DNA of 48,369 nt from Deltaproteobacteria bacterium. GTDB taxonomy: Bacteria > Desulfobacterota > Syntrophobacteria > BM002. Position numbers and translations under genes: made by a program. Positions 36,728-43,857 of the stretch are shown in pieces. Within the stretch, counting starts at the first letter, position 1. Each line of letters opens with the position of its first letter. The notes under the pieces are model-generated. The model searched no databases. It was given only the letters and a program-made list of their open reading frames with translations, and was not told where the DNA came from. Location of the stretch: assembly GCA_020347625.1 (NCBI GenBank), contig CP070735.1, positions 667,129-715,497 of the forward strand, read 5' to 3'.

Positions 36728-37372
36728 ATGTATTTGCAAATAGATTATATTCACTTCCCCAATAGGGAATCTAGGAGCAGGTATGTTGCAAAAAGGTTCC
36801 AGAGATATTTTCTCGATTCGCTCCTGGACGTTGGTTGCTTTGAGGCACCACTTAGAACCATTCTCGAAGGCATCGAATATACAGGAATCGATCTGGCTGG
36901 AAAACCTGACATACAATTGGATCTGGAAAACTGCACCAAGCTCCCTTTTGCGTCAGATAAGTTCCAATGCGTTATATGTGTCGACGTACTTGAGCATTTA
37001 GACAATCTGCACGCGGTTTTTGATGAAATAGTCAGAGTCGCAGCTCATTATATTATCATCTCTCTTCCCAATTGTTGGCGTGATGCTAGGCGCCCAATTG
37101 AAAGGGGAACTGGCACGTTTGCACATTATGGCCTGCCCGTCGATCCTCCATTGGACCGACATAAATGGTTTTTTAATTATACGCAGGCTAAGGAATTTCT
37201 TGAAAGGCAGGCTCAGAGGAAGTGCTTGGAGGTTGTGGAAATGTTCGCAACAGAAAAGCCAAAGCCTTGGCCAGCAAGATCATTCAGGAAACTACTCTAC
37301 CACGGAGATCGTTATAGAAACAGATATACCCAGACGGTCTGGGTTGTATACAAAAAGACCAAGCAAATGTAA
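36728..37372 (+). CDS. SAM-dependent class I methyltransferase (type 11)
   Basis: This 214-residue enzyme has a Rossmann methyltransferase core: SLLDVGCFEAPLRTI (SAM glycine loop; the usual GxGxG is GCFEA), GIDLAGKP, then LPFASDKFQCVICVDVLEHLDN, where the VLEHL motif is typical of methyltransferase 11, and VAAHYIIISLPN. The second half, with RHKWFFNYTQAKEFL, resembles methyltransferases seen in polysaccharide clusters, but the substrate is unknown. Only a weak ribosome site precedes ATG 36728. Its lower GC than the housekeeping genes hints at a different history. Confidence 0.75.
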   Translation: MYLQIDYIHFPNRESRSRYVAKRFQRYFLDSLLDVGCFEAPLRTILEGIEYTGIDLAGKPDIQLDLENCTKLPFASDKFQCVICVDVLEHLDNLHAVFDEIVRVAAHYIIISLPNCWRDARRPIERGTGTFAHYGLPVDPPLDRHKWFFNYTQAKEFLERQAQRKCLEVVEMFATEKPKPWPARSFRKLLYHGDRYRNRYTQTVWVVYKKTKQM

Positions 37373-37624
37373 TTTGGCACCACAGCGGAGGTGCGAAAGT
37401 CTCTGCTGTTTTGCCAGAAGTTGGTCTATTTTATATTGAGAGTACAGCATAATCATAACTGAAAACATTTTTCTACAAGTTTTCGTGGTGTGCCCTTGAA
37501 CGTATTTCTCATTTTTTTGTTATTGTAAGTTTTAGTACCATATCTAGAGCTAATCCGAAGAGGCTGTCATTTGCCCGGTGTTGTATGCCCAGCATACATC
37601 CTGGAGGAAGCGAAGGGATCGCTC

Positions 37625-38092
37625 ATGGATCGTTCAGAGATTAAGCATTTCCTTAAGGGCTGTGAATTTTTCAAGGGGCTCCAGAAAGATAACATTCAGG
37701 AAATCACAAATCTGTGTCGGATGAAAACATACGTAGCGGGAGATCACATTTTCCGGCAGGGCGATCTGGGAGATAGCATCTACATTGTGATTGAGGGCCA
37801 TGTCTTTTTGGAAAGATCTGTGGACCTGGGCACCCGCAAGGGTAGCGTGGTCATAGGAGTGCTCAGTAAAGGGAGGGTATTTGGCTGCTGGTCCACACTT
37901 CTAAATGAAAAACATACCCTCTTGTCCTCGGCGTTCTGTCGAAAGGCAACCAAAGTTTTGGTCATAAAGGGTCCGGATTTAAGACAGATAATGCTTGATA
38001 ACAACAAGCTTGGGTTTAATGTCTTAGAAAGGCTCTGTTTTTTACTTCGCGACAGGCTTATGGGTGCGTATGAGGCGATGGAAAACTTTTAA
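37625..38092 (+). CDS. Stand-alone cyclic-nucleotide-binding (cNMP/CRP-like) domain protein
   Basis: I choose ATG 37625 with GAAGGGA upstream (155 residues); TTG 37571 would add 18 residues. The cNMP fold is clear: FFKGLQKDNIQEI, then AGDHIFRQGDLGDSIYIVIEGHVFLE, then VIGVLSKGRVFGCWSTL, and a C-terminal helix. No helix-turn-helix follows, so it is not a CRP-type activator. The conserved Arg of the phosphate-binding cassette is not evident (the loop reads LLNEKHTLLSSAF), so it may bind a different ligand or none. Such lone domains often act in trans on kinases or secretion systems. No partner is adjacent. Confidence 0.8.
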   Translation: MDRSEIKHFLKGCEFFKGLQKDNIQEITNLCRMKTYVAGDHIFRQGDLGDSIYIVIEGHVFLERSVDLGTRKGSVVIGVLSKGRVFGCWSTLLNEKHTLLSSAFCRKATKVLVIKGPDLRQIMLDNNKLGFNVLERLCFLLRDRLMGAYEAMENF

Positions 38093-38334
38093 ATGTTAGT
38101 TTGCAGGCGGGAATTGGCAGTCCAGCAGGAGTCAACGGCCTGGTGCTCAAAACCGATCTTGATCACCTGACGAAGACCTGGAAAAACTACAAATGAAATA
38201 ATGTTGCCGAATTACCAGCTCTGCTGAAAATCCAACGCCAAAATGTAACTCCTTTGTGACCAAACTGAAATAATCCTGGAATAAAATAAGAGCTTAAAGA
38301 TGCGGGTGTCCAAATGACCCCCGCCGTGTCCGCG

Positions 38335-38384
38335 CCCCCATCGGAAAACCAGCACAGAGCCTACCTTTCCCGATGGGGGTTTTT
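38335..38384 (+). terminator. Strong Rho-independent terminator
   Basis: CCCCCATCGG (38335-38344) pairs perfectly with CCGATGGGGG (38370-38379), followed by TTTTTCTTT. A preceding GCGGG/CCCGC pair at 38313-38335 suggests the terminator may be the 3' part of a larger structured leader or 3' UTR. It lies 243 nt after the cNMP-domain stop. Confidence 0.8.
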
Positions 38385-38442
38385 CTTTGCTCCAATTGCC
38401 CGCATGGACCCGGGTGGGATTCTGCTTACCCACATCCATTTG

Positions 38443-38538
38443 AGGCATAAGGCATTTGGCATAGAGCATGGAGCATAGGGCATAGGGCATAGGGCATAGA
38501 GAAAGGAGCCAGGAGTCAGAATTCAGAATTCAGGAGAA
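38443..38538. repeat. GCATAGG array followed directly by AGGAGTC array
   Basis: Eight 7-base units of the GCATAGG family (38443-38498), three of them identical GGGCATA, then after 5 nt five units of the AGGAGTC family (AGGAGCC, AGGAGTC, two AGAATTC, AGGAGAA; 38504-38538). Confidence 0.85.
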
Positions 38539-38597
38539 AAGCAATCAATCAAAATTGAGTTCCTTTCAACTACTTCCTAGAGATTTCTTCTGTTTGG

Positions 38598-38658
38598 TGC
38601 CTAGTGCCTAGTCCCTAGTGCTTAGTTAGAACAGCTGCCAGCTGTCTGCTGCCGGCTA
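38598..38658. repeat. Reverse CACTAGG array and CAGCTGC array
   Basis: Four units TGCCTAG, TGCCTAG, TCCCTAG and TGCTTAG (38598-38625) are the reverse complement of the CACTAGG family; CAGCTGC, CAGCTGT and CTGCTGC follow at 38632-38658. Confidence 0.8.
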
Positions 38659-38790
38659 ACACACGCCCTGTGCCTTTAGCCTTCCCCTAGGGCAGGGTGG
38701 AGGCAGGTACGCCTATTTCTTACTTTTTTTGGTATGAATAATGCTAGTGCCATGTAAAGCAATTGAATGACGGTGCTCTTAGGAGGACAA

Positions 38791-39171
38791 ATGTCCAGAC
38801 AACAGAAAAAAATACCTCATTTCATCCAGATTGAGGGATGCAAAAACTGCAAAGTACACCAAGAGTATATCACCCAGACTGGAACACTGTATGAGGAAGG
38901 ACATCCACTCCATGCAAAGTGTGTTCACATGGGGTGTGACCAGTATGGTCACAGTATAGAAGACCCCTTCATCACGCCGCAGGAGTATCTTCGGATTGCA
39001 CGGGAACTTGATTTTGAGCCGGCCCTGAACCTGGCCAAGAAAACCATTGCCAAGTTCTTTGATTTCTATGATACGAGGGGGAGCATGCTACCGTGGGTCA
39101 CAGAGGCCATTTCTGAGGAGAAGCGTAAGAAGCCCGCTCATATCAAAGTCGCTCCGCCAATCGTCAAATAG
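38791..39171 (+). CDS. Hypothetical protein with two paired-cysteine motifs
   Basis: ATG 38791 has a perfect AGGAGG 4 nt upstream (126 residues); an upstream ATG at 38767 lacks one. I do not recognise the family. The N-terminal half has CKNCKVH and, about 28 residues later, CVHMGCDQYGH, which together could bind a metal or cluster (two CxxC/CxxxxC pairs plus His). The rest is helical (PQEYLRIARELDFEPALNLAKKTIAKFFD), ending in a basic Pro tail. There is no signal peptide, so it is probably cytoplasmic. It begins the accessory zone after the chain of arrays. Confidence 0.8.
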   Translation: MSRQQKKIPHFIQIEGCKNCKVHQEYITQTGTLYEEGHPLHAKCVHMGCDQYGHSIEDPFITPQEYLRIARELDFEPALNLAKKTIAKFFDFYDTRGSMLPWVTEAISEEKRKKPAHIKVAPPIVK

Positions 39172-39226
39172 TGGAAAACAGTTCGTAAATGTACTCAGCA
39201 ACTGCTCAAGGGCTGACCTTGGTTTA

Positions 39227-39403
39227 TCACTCTTCCGCCTCTTCTTTTTCCGCCTCCTCCTCTTTTGCCTTTTCCTTTTTTGCCTTTGCTTTTCTCGCTT
39301 TTTCCTTTTTCGCCTGTTCTTTTATTACCTCTTCCCAGTATTTTTCCCTCTCTTTTCTCTTTTCCTTGCGCTTCTGTTTGCCACTTCTGGGGTTCTTCGC
39401 CAT
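39227..39403 (-). CDS. Small Lys/Glu-rich helical protein, 58 residues
   Basis: I found this frame by reading the minus strand: ATG at 39403-39401, preceded by AGAGG at good spacing (AGAGG, 6 nt, ATG), and stop TGA at 39229-39227. It opens MAKNPRSGKQKRKEKRKERE, then one Trp/Tyr pair (KYWEE), then Ala/Lys/Glu repeats that would form a single charged helix or coiled coil. The charge and the start resemble small DUF-type nucleoid or ribosome-associated proteins, but I cannot name it. It overlaps longer open frames on the plus strand that read Ser/Phe-rich nonsense, as expected for the antisense of a Lys/Glu-rich gene. Confidence 0.7.
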   Translation of the reverse strand: MAKNPRSGKQKRKEKRKEREKYWEEVIKEQAKKEKARKAKAKKEKAKEEEAEKEEAEE

Positions 39404-39540
39404 CTTACACCTCTCTTTCTTCCTGGCTGTATGTGGGCTAGAGGCAGTAGAAATTGGTCGGCAAGGATGCTTCTCTGTTGCGTCTTGCTCAATCCTAATA
39501 TACTTTATGAAAAACTAAAACTCCGTGAAAGAACATTTCA

Positions 39541-40035
39541 ATGAAAAGTCACTGTAACATTATTCTCGGTGTATTTTTGCTCGTGCTCCTGGTGGTTGGT
39601 TGTGCAAGCTACAAAATATCAAGGGATAATTCTGAAAAAATACCGAGCATTAAGACCTGGCACATTCGTCTGACATCTGAATATGATGTTTTTGAAAAAG
39701 CACTTAGTTCTGACCAGCAAGAAATTGATAAGTCGGAAGAATCCGTCCTTTTAAAATGTGACCTGCAGTTGCGGGACAAACTATCATACTATCTCAAAAA
39801 TAAGTATCAAATGACTTTGGTTTCGGACATGGCTGCTGCTTCGGGTTTCATGCGCATGGATGCTGAATGTCGCTGGGGTTATTATGACACCCTCGATGTC
39901 ACCATTTATGACCTGGAGGAAAACCGCTTGGCTGAGATCGAGGTCAAGAATGGTGGAGATATCCTTGTTAAGGACTCCGATGCTTTTGCTGAATATTGCG
40001 CTGATGCAATCGCCGAAGTTATTCTTGGTTTATGA
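39541..40035 (+). CDS. Putative lipoprotein, unknown function
   Basis: 164 residues from ATG 39541. Signal peptide II: Lys/His start, hydrophobic core, lipobox VVGC with the acylated Cys at 21. The mature part has YKISRDNSEKIPSI, a helix with acidic patches, and a beta-rich C-terminal half ending in AFAEYCADAIAEVIL, a pattern seen in LptE/LPS-assembly-like and DUF4136-like outer-membrane lipoproteins, though I cannot assign it. A GGGACGT palindrome begins 15 nt after its stop. Confidence 0.75.
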   Translation: MKSHCNIILGVFLLVLLVVGCASYKISRDNSEKIPSIKTWHIRLTSEYDVFEKALSSDQQEIDKSEESVLLKCDLQLRDKLSYYLKNKYQMTLVSDMAAASGFMRMDAECRWGYYDTLDVTIYDLEENRLAEIEVKNGGDILVKDSDAFAEYCADAIAEVILGL

Positions 40036-40050
40036 TGTTCTGAGAAATAT

Positions 40051-40105
40051 GGGGACGTCGTTGACCGGGGTGAGTCATTCATTCTGTTCTGCGCCGTCCC
40101 GGTCC
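40051..40105. repeat. GGGACGT palindrome, copy 1 (degenerate)
   Basis: GGGGACGTCGTTGACC at 40051-40066 with GACCGGG (40063-40069) pairing with CCCGGTC (40098-40104). It follows the lipoprotein stop. Confidence 0.65.
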
Positions 40106-40123
40106 TTTTCATGAGGTGATATC

Positions 40124-40387
40124 ATGTATGTCCTCAAACTTAAAGGAGACCCAGTTTGGCGATCGCCAGGACCTAAAGAATCGGAAGGTCCATTCGAGTT
40201 CGAGCTGGAGGCTGTCATGTCAAAGCGTCCGACTCCTTTCCTGGTCCATGGTGAGGTGCACTACAGGATAAAGAAAACTCTCAACTTGGAGCAACTGGAC
40301 GCTCTAACATTCGCGAAATGCCTGGAAGAATTTGCGGACGAGATCAGGGATGCGGCCGAAGCCGAATCCCTGGGATCAGAGACATAA
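40124..40387 (+). CDS. Hypothetical protein, 87 residues
   Basis: ATG 40124 is preceded by GAGGTGAT at good spacing. The protein is mixed: a short beta start (MYVLKLKGDPVW), a Phe/Glu strand pair, and a C-terminal helix (EQLDALTFAKCLEEFADEIRDAAEAESLG). There is no signal peptide or TM. I do not recognise it. The TAA stop is immediately followed by the best copy of the GGGACGT palindrome. Confidence 0.65.
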   Translation: MYVLKLKGDPVWRSPGPKESEGPFEFELEAVMSKRPTPFLVHGEVHYRIKKTLNLEQLDALTFAKCLEEFADEIRDAAEAESLGSET

Positions 40388-40447
40388 GGGGACGTTTGTG
40401 ACCGGGTTGGATTGCTCTGTTGTACTCAACCCGGTCACCAATGTCCC
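40388..40447. repeat. GGGACGT palindrome, copy 2 (best copy)
   Basis: GTGACCGGGTTG (40398-40409) pairs perfectly over 12 bp with CAACCCGGTCAC (40427-40438), and the outer GGGAC pairs with GTCCC (40443-40447). It begins at the base after a stop codon. It could act as a terminator-like barrier, but there is no T-run on the plus strand beyond a short CCCTTTC. From 40448 to 40720 nothing else is recognised. Confidence 0.8.
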
Positions 40448-40720
40448 TTTCTCATTTTCAACCCCCCTCCGATTACAGAAAACCTAGAGTGATCCCGCTT
40501 CTGGGATGAATTTTGCATGATTTGACCGACAAAAAAATCGGCCGGTGGTTGAACCAATCCATCCTGCTCTTGCCGCGGGCAATCGGTATCTTGTGTTGCT
40601 GGCGGTGCGGGTTTGCTTACAGATGGACGGAGCATCTGCATAGACACGTTCGACGGAGATAAACATGACCATCGAGCATTTCCAATAAACACCTATACTC
40701 TCGTGGCATGGGAGGCGATT

Positions 40721-41950
40721 ATGCCGGGGCGTCGTTACCGGGTGGTTTTTGAGGGAAAGATCGCCGAAGGACTTCAGGTTCAGGAGGTGAAGAGGAATCT
40801 GGCTAGTCTCTTCAGAATTAGTGAAGATCGTATTGAACGGTTCTTTTCGGGCAAGCGGCTGGCGATAAAGAAGGATGTGGATTATCAGACTGCCGTGAAA
40901 TATGTGGAAGCGTTCGAGAGAGCTGGGGCGATTTGCAAAGCAGAAGCACTCGAACCTCAGACTGATTTAGAGCCATCACTAGAGCTAGAAAAGGATGTTG
41001 CCAAACCAAGTCAGCCTGACGTCATTATCTGTCCCCAATGCCAGTTTGAGCAGGAAGAAACCGAGGAGTGCATTCGCTGTGGTGTGGTCATAAAGAAATT
41101 TTCTCAGATAGCTCAATCGCCAGAAATCCGGGAAGAGTCGCGGGGAGTTGAAGATGACCTCACTGCTTTTGTTGGAAACAATGCGAATGTCTACATTCAG
41201 AAATTTAAAAAGTTCAACATGGGGGGTGCGAATACTTTCGCAATTACCTGGAACTGGTCTACCTTCTTTTTCGGCCCCTGTTGGATGTTGTATAGAAAAC
41301 TCTATGGTTGGGCCGCGGTTGCATTTGTTCTATCAGCGATACCCTTCACGAGCTTAATTTCTGCTTTAGCTTTCGCTATGACAGGAAATTACCTCTATTT
41401 TAGACATGCCAACAGAAAGATCAGTGAGCTAAAAAGATCTAGACCATCTTCCGAGTTGACCGCAGCTTTAGCTAGCGTCGGAGGCGTAAATCAGTGGGTA
41501 GTTACTCTAAGCATAGTTACAATTATCGTAGGTTCCATAGGCTCGGGATTGATCATTGGTTACAGTGCAACCAGGGAAGCGACGATTGGCAAGATATCGT
41601 TCGTCAAAGATTACAATAGAGGACTTGATCAGGCCTACGAAACCGGCAAACCCGTCATGCTTATCTTCTCGGCTGAATGGTGTGGCGCATGTAAGACAAT
41701 GATTCGAGAGGTATTTTCGGATGATGAGGTGGCTGAGGCGTCTGAGCAGCTGGTAAACATTTACATAGATGTGGACAAGGTGGATAGAAAATTGATCAAT
41801 GACTATCAGGTGAAATATGTCCCATCAATTTTTTTCCTTGATTATAGTGGTGAAACAATCATAAGAGTCGCTGAAAAAAGGGCACCAAGAGATTTTATTA
41901 ACAATATGAATTATATGTACCAGATGCACAGTTACAGCGAGCAAGAATAA
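40721..41950 (+). CDS. Zinc ribbon / DUF2628-like membrane / thioredoxin-like fusion protein
   Basis: ATG 40721 (GGGAGG 5 nt upstream) gives 409 residues; an upstream in-frame ATG at 40613 is less likely. Parts in order: a small N-terminal domain (residues 1-70: YRVVFEGKIAEGLQVQEVKRNL, then a Lys-rich KRLAIKKDVDY); a zinc ribbon Cys104, 107, 117, 120; a polytopic region from about 160 to 290 (AITWNWSTFFFGPCWMLYRKLYGWA is the DUF2628 signature, then two or three TMs); and a C-terminal thioredoxin-like domain with EWCGACK (Cys321, Cys324) and a later cis-Pro YVPSIFF. The topology that would place the Trx domain and the ribbon is not settled. This combination is unusual. Confidence 0.85.
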   Translation: MPGRRYRVVFEGKIAEGLQVQEVKRNLASLFRISEDRIERFFSGKRLAIKKDVDYQTAVKYVEAFERAGAICKAEALEPQTDLEPSLELEKDVAKPSQPDVIICPQCQFEQEETEECIRCGVVIKKFSQIAQSPEIREESRGVEDDLTAFVGNNANVYIQKFKKFNMGGANTFAITWNWSTFFFGPCWMLYRKLYGWAAVAFVLSAIPFTSLISALAFAMTGNYLYFRHANRKISELKRSRPSSELTAALASVGGVNQWVVTLSIVTIIVGSIGSGLIIGYSATREATIGKISFVKDYNRGLDQAYETGKPVMLIFSAEWCGACKTMIREVFSDDEVAEASEQLVNIYIDVDKVDRKLINDYQVKYVPSIFFLDYSGETIIRVAEKRAPRDFINNMNYMYQMHSYSEQE

Positions 41951-41974
41951 TAAGAATCAAAGCCACCTCGAAAT

Positions 41975-42050
41975 AACGGGACGTCTTTGAGCGGGTTGAA
42001 TGAGTTTCTTTTGCGTGTGAGATCTTCAACCTAGTCAACGACCTCCCGTT
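41975..42050. repeat. GGGACGT palindrome, copy 3
   Basis: AACGGGA (41975-41981) pairs with TCCCGTT (42044-42050) and GGTTGAA (41994-42000) with TTCAACC (42025-42031). It starts 24 nt after a stop codon and has the same opening GGGACGT as copies 1 and 2. Confidence 0.7.
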
Positions 42051-42127
42051 CTTGTTGATTGGGCACGCCTCTTGCAGACTTCTCAGATCGATGCGGCAAA
42101 TTCTAAGGTAAGGGGCGAGATGAGGAA

Positions 42128-42349
42128 ATGCCTCGATGTGACATATGTGTGGGGTGCTGGTTTTACAGAAGAGAAATAAACCCCAAATCTGCAGAATTTG
42201 AATTACTTAGAAAATACTGTCATGGCGCATACATGGAATGTGTTCGATATCAGTTTGCTAAATCCCTCGGGATGCGCAAGTTTCCAAAGTGGCTGGAGCC
42301 AAGCGACAGCAGAACGACCAAAGGGTTTAACCGCATCTCTATCAATTGA
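42128..42349 (+). CDS. Small Cys-rich hypothetical protein
   Basis: 73 residues from ATG 42128. Cysteines at 4, 7, 10, 31 and 38 in the pattern CDICVGCWFY ... YCHGAYMECVRY, then KSLGMRKFPKWLEPSD. I have seen similar short proteins with CPFF-type starts and CHGD/CLGD middles in Desulfobacterota and regard this as that family, of unknown role; a metal or cluster site is likely from the five Cys. The ribosome site is poor (GGGGCGAG 9 nt upstream). The ORF on the opposite strand overlapping its 3' end is not kept. Confidence 0.65.
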   Translation: MPRCDICVGCWFYRREINPKSAEFELLRKYCHGAYMECVRYQFAKSLGMRKFPKWLEPSDSRTTKGFNRISIN

Positions 42350-42486
42350 CCGTCCTCCGGTATAATAACAGTCACCTTAGGGTACCCAAGACCACACCTT
42401 TTACATGCTGACCGAATTTTGGACTTACCAAAAGTCGTCTTGCCATTTTCTTCCTTCACTTGTTTCTTTGTGCTTGAATTAGCCTC

Positions 42487-42741
42487 CTATTTTTCCTGTT
42501 CCAAACATGACTCTTTGCAATCGGCGGATTTCTTGTTGCATTTTTCCACACATTGCATTGCTCTAGAGTCATCAGCCCAGTACCAGTCATAACAGCGTCC
42601 AATGCAGTTTTGGAGCTTAATCCGGCATCCTGTTGTGCATTTCTCTTTCTCAGACCTGTGTGACCATGGAGCGGCACACCCCAGGGCTAAAAAAAGCAGC
42701 GCAGAGATCACGACAACAGTAACGTGATTAGGACTGGACAT
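42487..42741 (-). CDS. Cys-rich lipoprotein with tandem CX3C-X6-CX3C motifs (first)
   Basis: 84 residues. Signal peptide II with lipobox LALGC. The mature part has eight cysteines in an exact pattern: C-x3-C-x6-C-x3-C, a 13-residue linker, then C-x3-C-x6-C-x3-C. On a helix the spacing places each set of four on one face (positions i, i+4, i+11, i+15), so two such helices could be joined by four disulfides. No known family was recognised; CX3C pairs resemble the logic of small disulfide hairpins but spacing differs from mitochondrial Tims. A paralogous gene with the same pattern is at 43235. No clear ribosome site is seen. Confidence 0.75.
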   Translation of the reverse strand: MSSPNHVTVVVISALLFLALGCAAPWSHRSEKEKCTTGCRIKLQNCIGRCYDWYWADDSRAMQCVEKCNKKSADCKESCLEQEK

Positions 42742-42839
42742 GATATACTTTAGTTTGCTGCACGATTGGATCGAGAGGCAGCGATGAGATCTAATGCTTA
42801 AGATAGAATGCTTAGCTTACATTTCAAATCCCACTTTTG

Positions 42840-42854
42840 CCCCGCCAAGGCGGG
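42840..42854 (-). terminator. Short GC hairpin after the 61-residue gene
   Basis: CCCGCC and GGCGGG pair with a 2-nt AA loop just after the minus-strand stop. No good T-run; low confidence as a terminator. Confidence 0.35.
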
Positions 42855-42864
42855 ACAAAGAGCT

Positions 42865-43050
42865 TCAATCTTCACTAAGAACACCCTCCAGACTTTGAAT
42901 TATGGATTCGTAGTATTTCCTGTCATCACTTTCTTCGGGAAACTCCTCTTTTCTTTTGCGGATGAGTTCCAACAGCCATAGCGCTTCTTTTCGGTTCTCT
43001 TGGAACTTCTCCAAAAGGTCTTCCAATTGCGTCTCTATTCCTTTGGCCAT
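42865..43050 (-). CDS. Small helical hypothetical protein, 61 residues
   Basis: ATG at 43050 has GAGGTGAT upstream. The sequence is an acidic/basic helical protein (ETQLEDLLEKFQENRKEALWLLELIRKRKEEFPEESD) with no signal peptide or Cys. I do not recognise it. It lies between the two Cys-rich lipoprotein genes, all on the minus strand. Downstream of it in its own direction, a CCCGCC/GGCGGG hairpin at 42840-42854 with AAAG flanks may be a weak terminator. Confidence 0.65.
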   Translation of the reverse strand: MAKGIETQLEDLLEKFQENRKEALWLLELIRKRKEEFPEESDDRKYYESIIQSLEGVLSED

Positions 43051-43137
43051 TTTCGATCACCTCATTTCTTGCAACGTGGTTGGTCCGAATTTAGGAAAGC
43101 TGGTTTTTGGGTTTCCGGTTCTTAGATGCTATGGCTC

Positions 43138-43233
43138 AAGGAGCCAGGTCAGAGGTCAATGGATTGGAGATTTCAGATTGCAGATCGTAGATTGACGCAA
43201 TTCGCAATTTACGATCTGCAATCTGAAATATTC
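43138..43233. repeat. Heptad array that reverses on itself (TTGCAGA family)
   Basis: Units such as TTGGAGA, TTTCAGA, TTGCAGA, TCGTAGA change, in the same 7-base phase, into AATTTAC, GATCTGC and AATCTGA, the reverse complement of the first part; the transcript would fold into a long hairpin. It ends 1 nt before the stop of the minus-strand lipoprotein at 43235 and so follows that gene. AGGAGCC-type units lead in from 43138. Confidence 0.82.
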
Positions 43234-43234
43234 T

Positions 43235-43531
43235 TTACTTAGTCTCGGATTCGCTACTGGAGGCCGTATTGGGTTCTTCCGGCTCAAAGCATAGCTGGTG
43301 GCATGCATACAATGTTCTGTCGCATTCTTGCATGCAGAGGGTTTGTTCACTTTCCGTCAAGTCTTGGCAGCTAAATTTGCAGGCTGTGTGCTCAGTCTGA
43401 CATTGAGACACACATTCCACCTCCTGTGGCGATGGGTTCCTGGGGGTTTGGGGCATCGGAGTGGTGCAGGCGAACGCTAGAACAACCAGCAAGATCACCA
43501 CCAAAATCAGGCTGTGCTGCTTCATGAGCAT
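43235..43531 (-). CDS. Cys-rich lipoprotein with tandem CX3C-X6-CX3C motifs (second)
   Basis: 98 residues; ATG 43531 is used (a Met two codons later is possible). Lipobox LAFAC. The mature part repeats the eight-cysteine pattern of the first copy: C-x3-C-x6-C-x3-C, a 10-residue linker (13 in the first), and the same set again; a Pro-rich stretch precedes it, and a Ser/Glu tail follows. Sequence outside Cys is not similar, so the Cys spacing, not the residues, is under constraint. The heptad array begins directly after its stop. Confidence 0.78.
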   Translation of the reverse strand: MLMKQHSLILVVILLVVLAFACTTPMPQTPRNPSPQEVECVSQCQTEHTACKFSCQDLTESEQTLCMQECDRTLYACHQLCFEPEEPNTASSSESETK

Positions 43532-43857
43532 GTTTTTCTCCTTTCTTCCCGGTTACCCTTCCCCCACTGCCAGGGGCAATCTTTTCCTTCCTAGATTATA
43601 TTATTTGATTACAAGATAACAGTCGGAGTCACGTATCCACACTCATGTTTCCAGCTTGACATGCTGTCTATTCGAGAAATTCTTCCCGAAAATTGGCAGT
43701 ATTGTGACACTAGATCACTTTGCTCACCCATATGGACAGGGAAAACCACAAAGTTGCAAGCGAGATAAGTAATTGAAAACGATTAGATAATACCTTAATT
43801 TGTCCTGATGGCACAGTTTTTTTATCTGTACCGCTTAAAAATCGTAGGAGGTTGGCT
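43532..43857. other. Intergenic region, no gene seen
   Basis: 326 bp, AT-rich. It is the divergent gap between the minus-strand lipoprotein and the small plus-strand membrane peptide. A TTGAAA at 43773 is a possible -35 but no good -10 follows. Confidence 0.5.

Larger units (their letters stand above)
38093..38790. other. Long intergenic region: terminator plus chain of heptad arrays
   Basis: No gene is supported. It holds a strong terminator (38335-38384), and four different heptad arrays in sequence: GCATAGG type (38443-38498), AGGAGTC type (38504-38538), TGCCTAG type (38598-38625) and CAGCTGC type (38632-38658). A 31-codon open frame at 38101-38196 ending near the first hairpin was considered and not kept. 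Confidence 0.7.

Noticed and set aside
38101-38196. 31-codon open frame LQAGIGSPAG... after the cNMP gene
   Set aside because: No ribosome site and a different frame from the upstream gene; could be a remnant but cannot be supported.
22895-38658. Possible CRISPR array reading of the short repeats
   Set aside because: Repeats are 7-8 bases, contiguous and degenerate; no spacers of constant length and no cas genes.
39047-39544. 165-codon plus-strand frame, Ser/Phe/Leu-rich
   Set aside because: Composition is that expected from reading the antisense of the Lys/Glu-rich gene at 39227-39403; it also overlaps the end of the 38791 gene.
42250-42459. 69-codon minus frame with CKRCG
   Set aside because: It overlaps the 42128 gene, lacks a good start, and only one CxxC is present.
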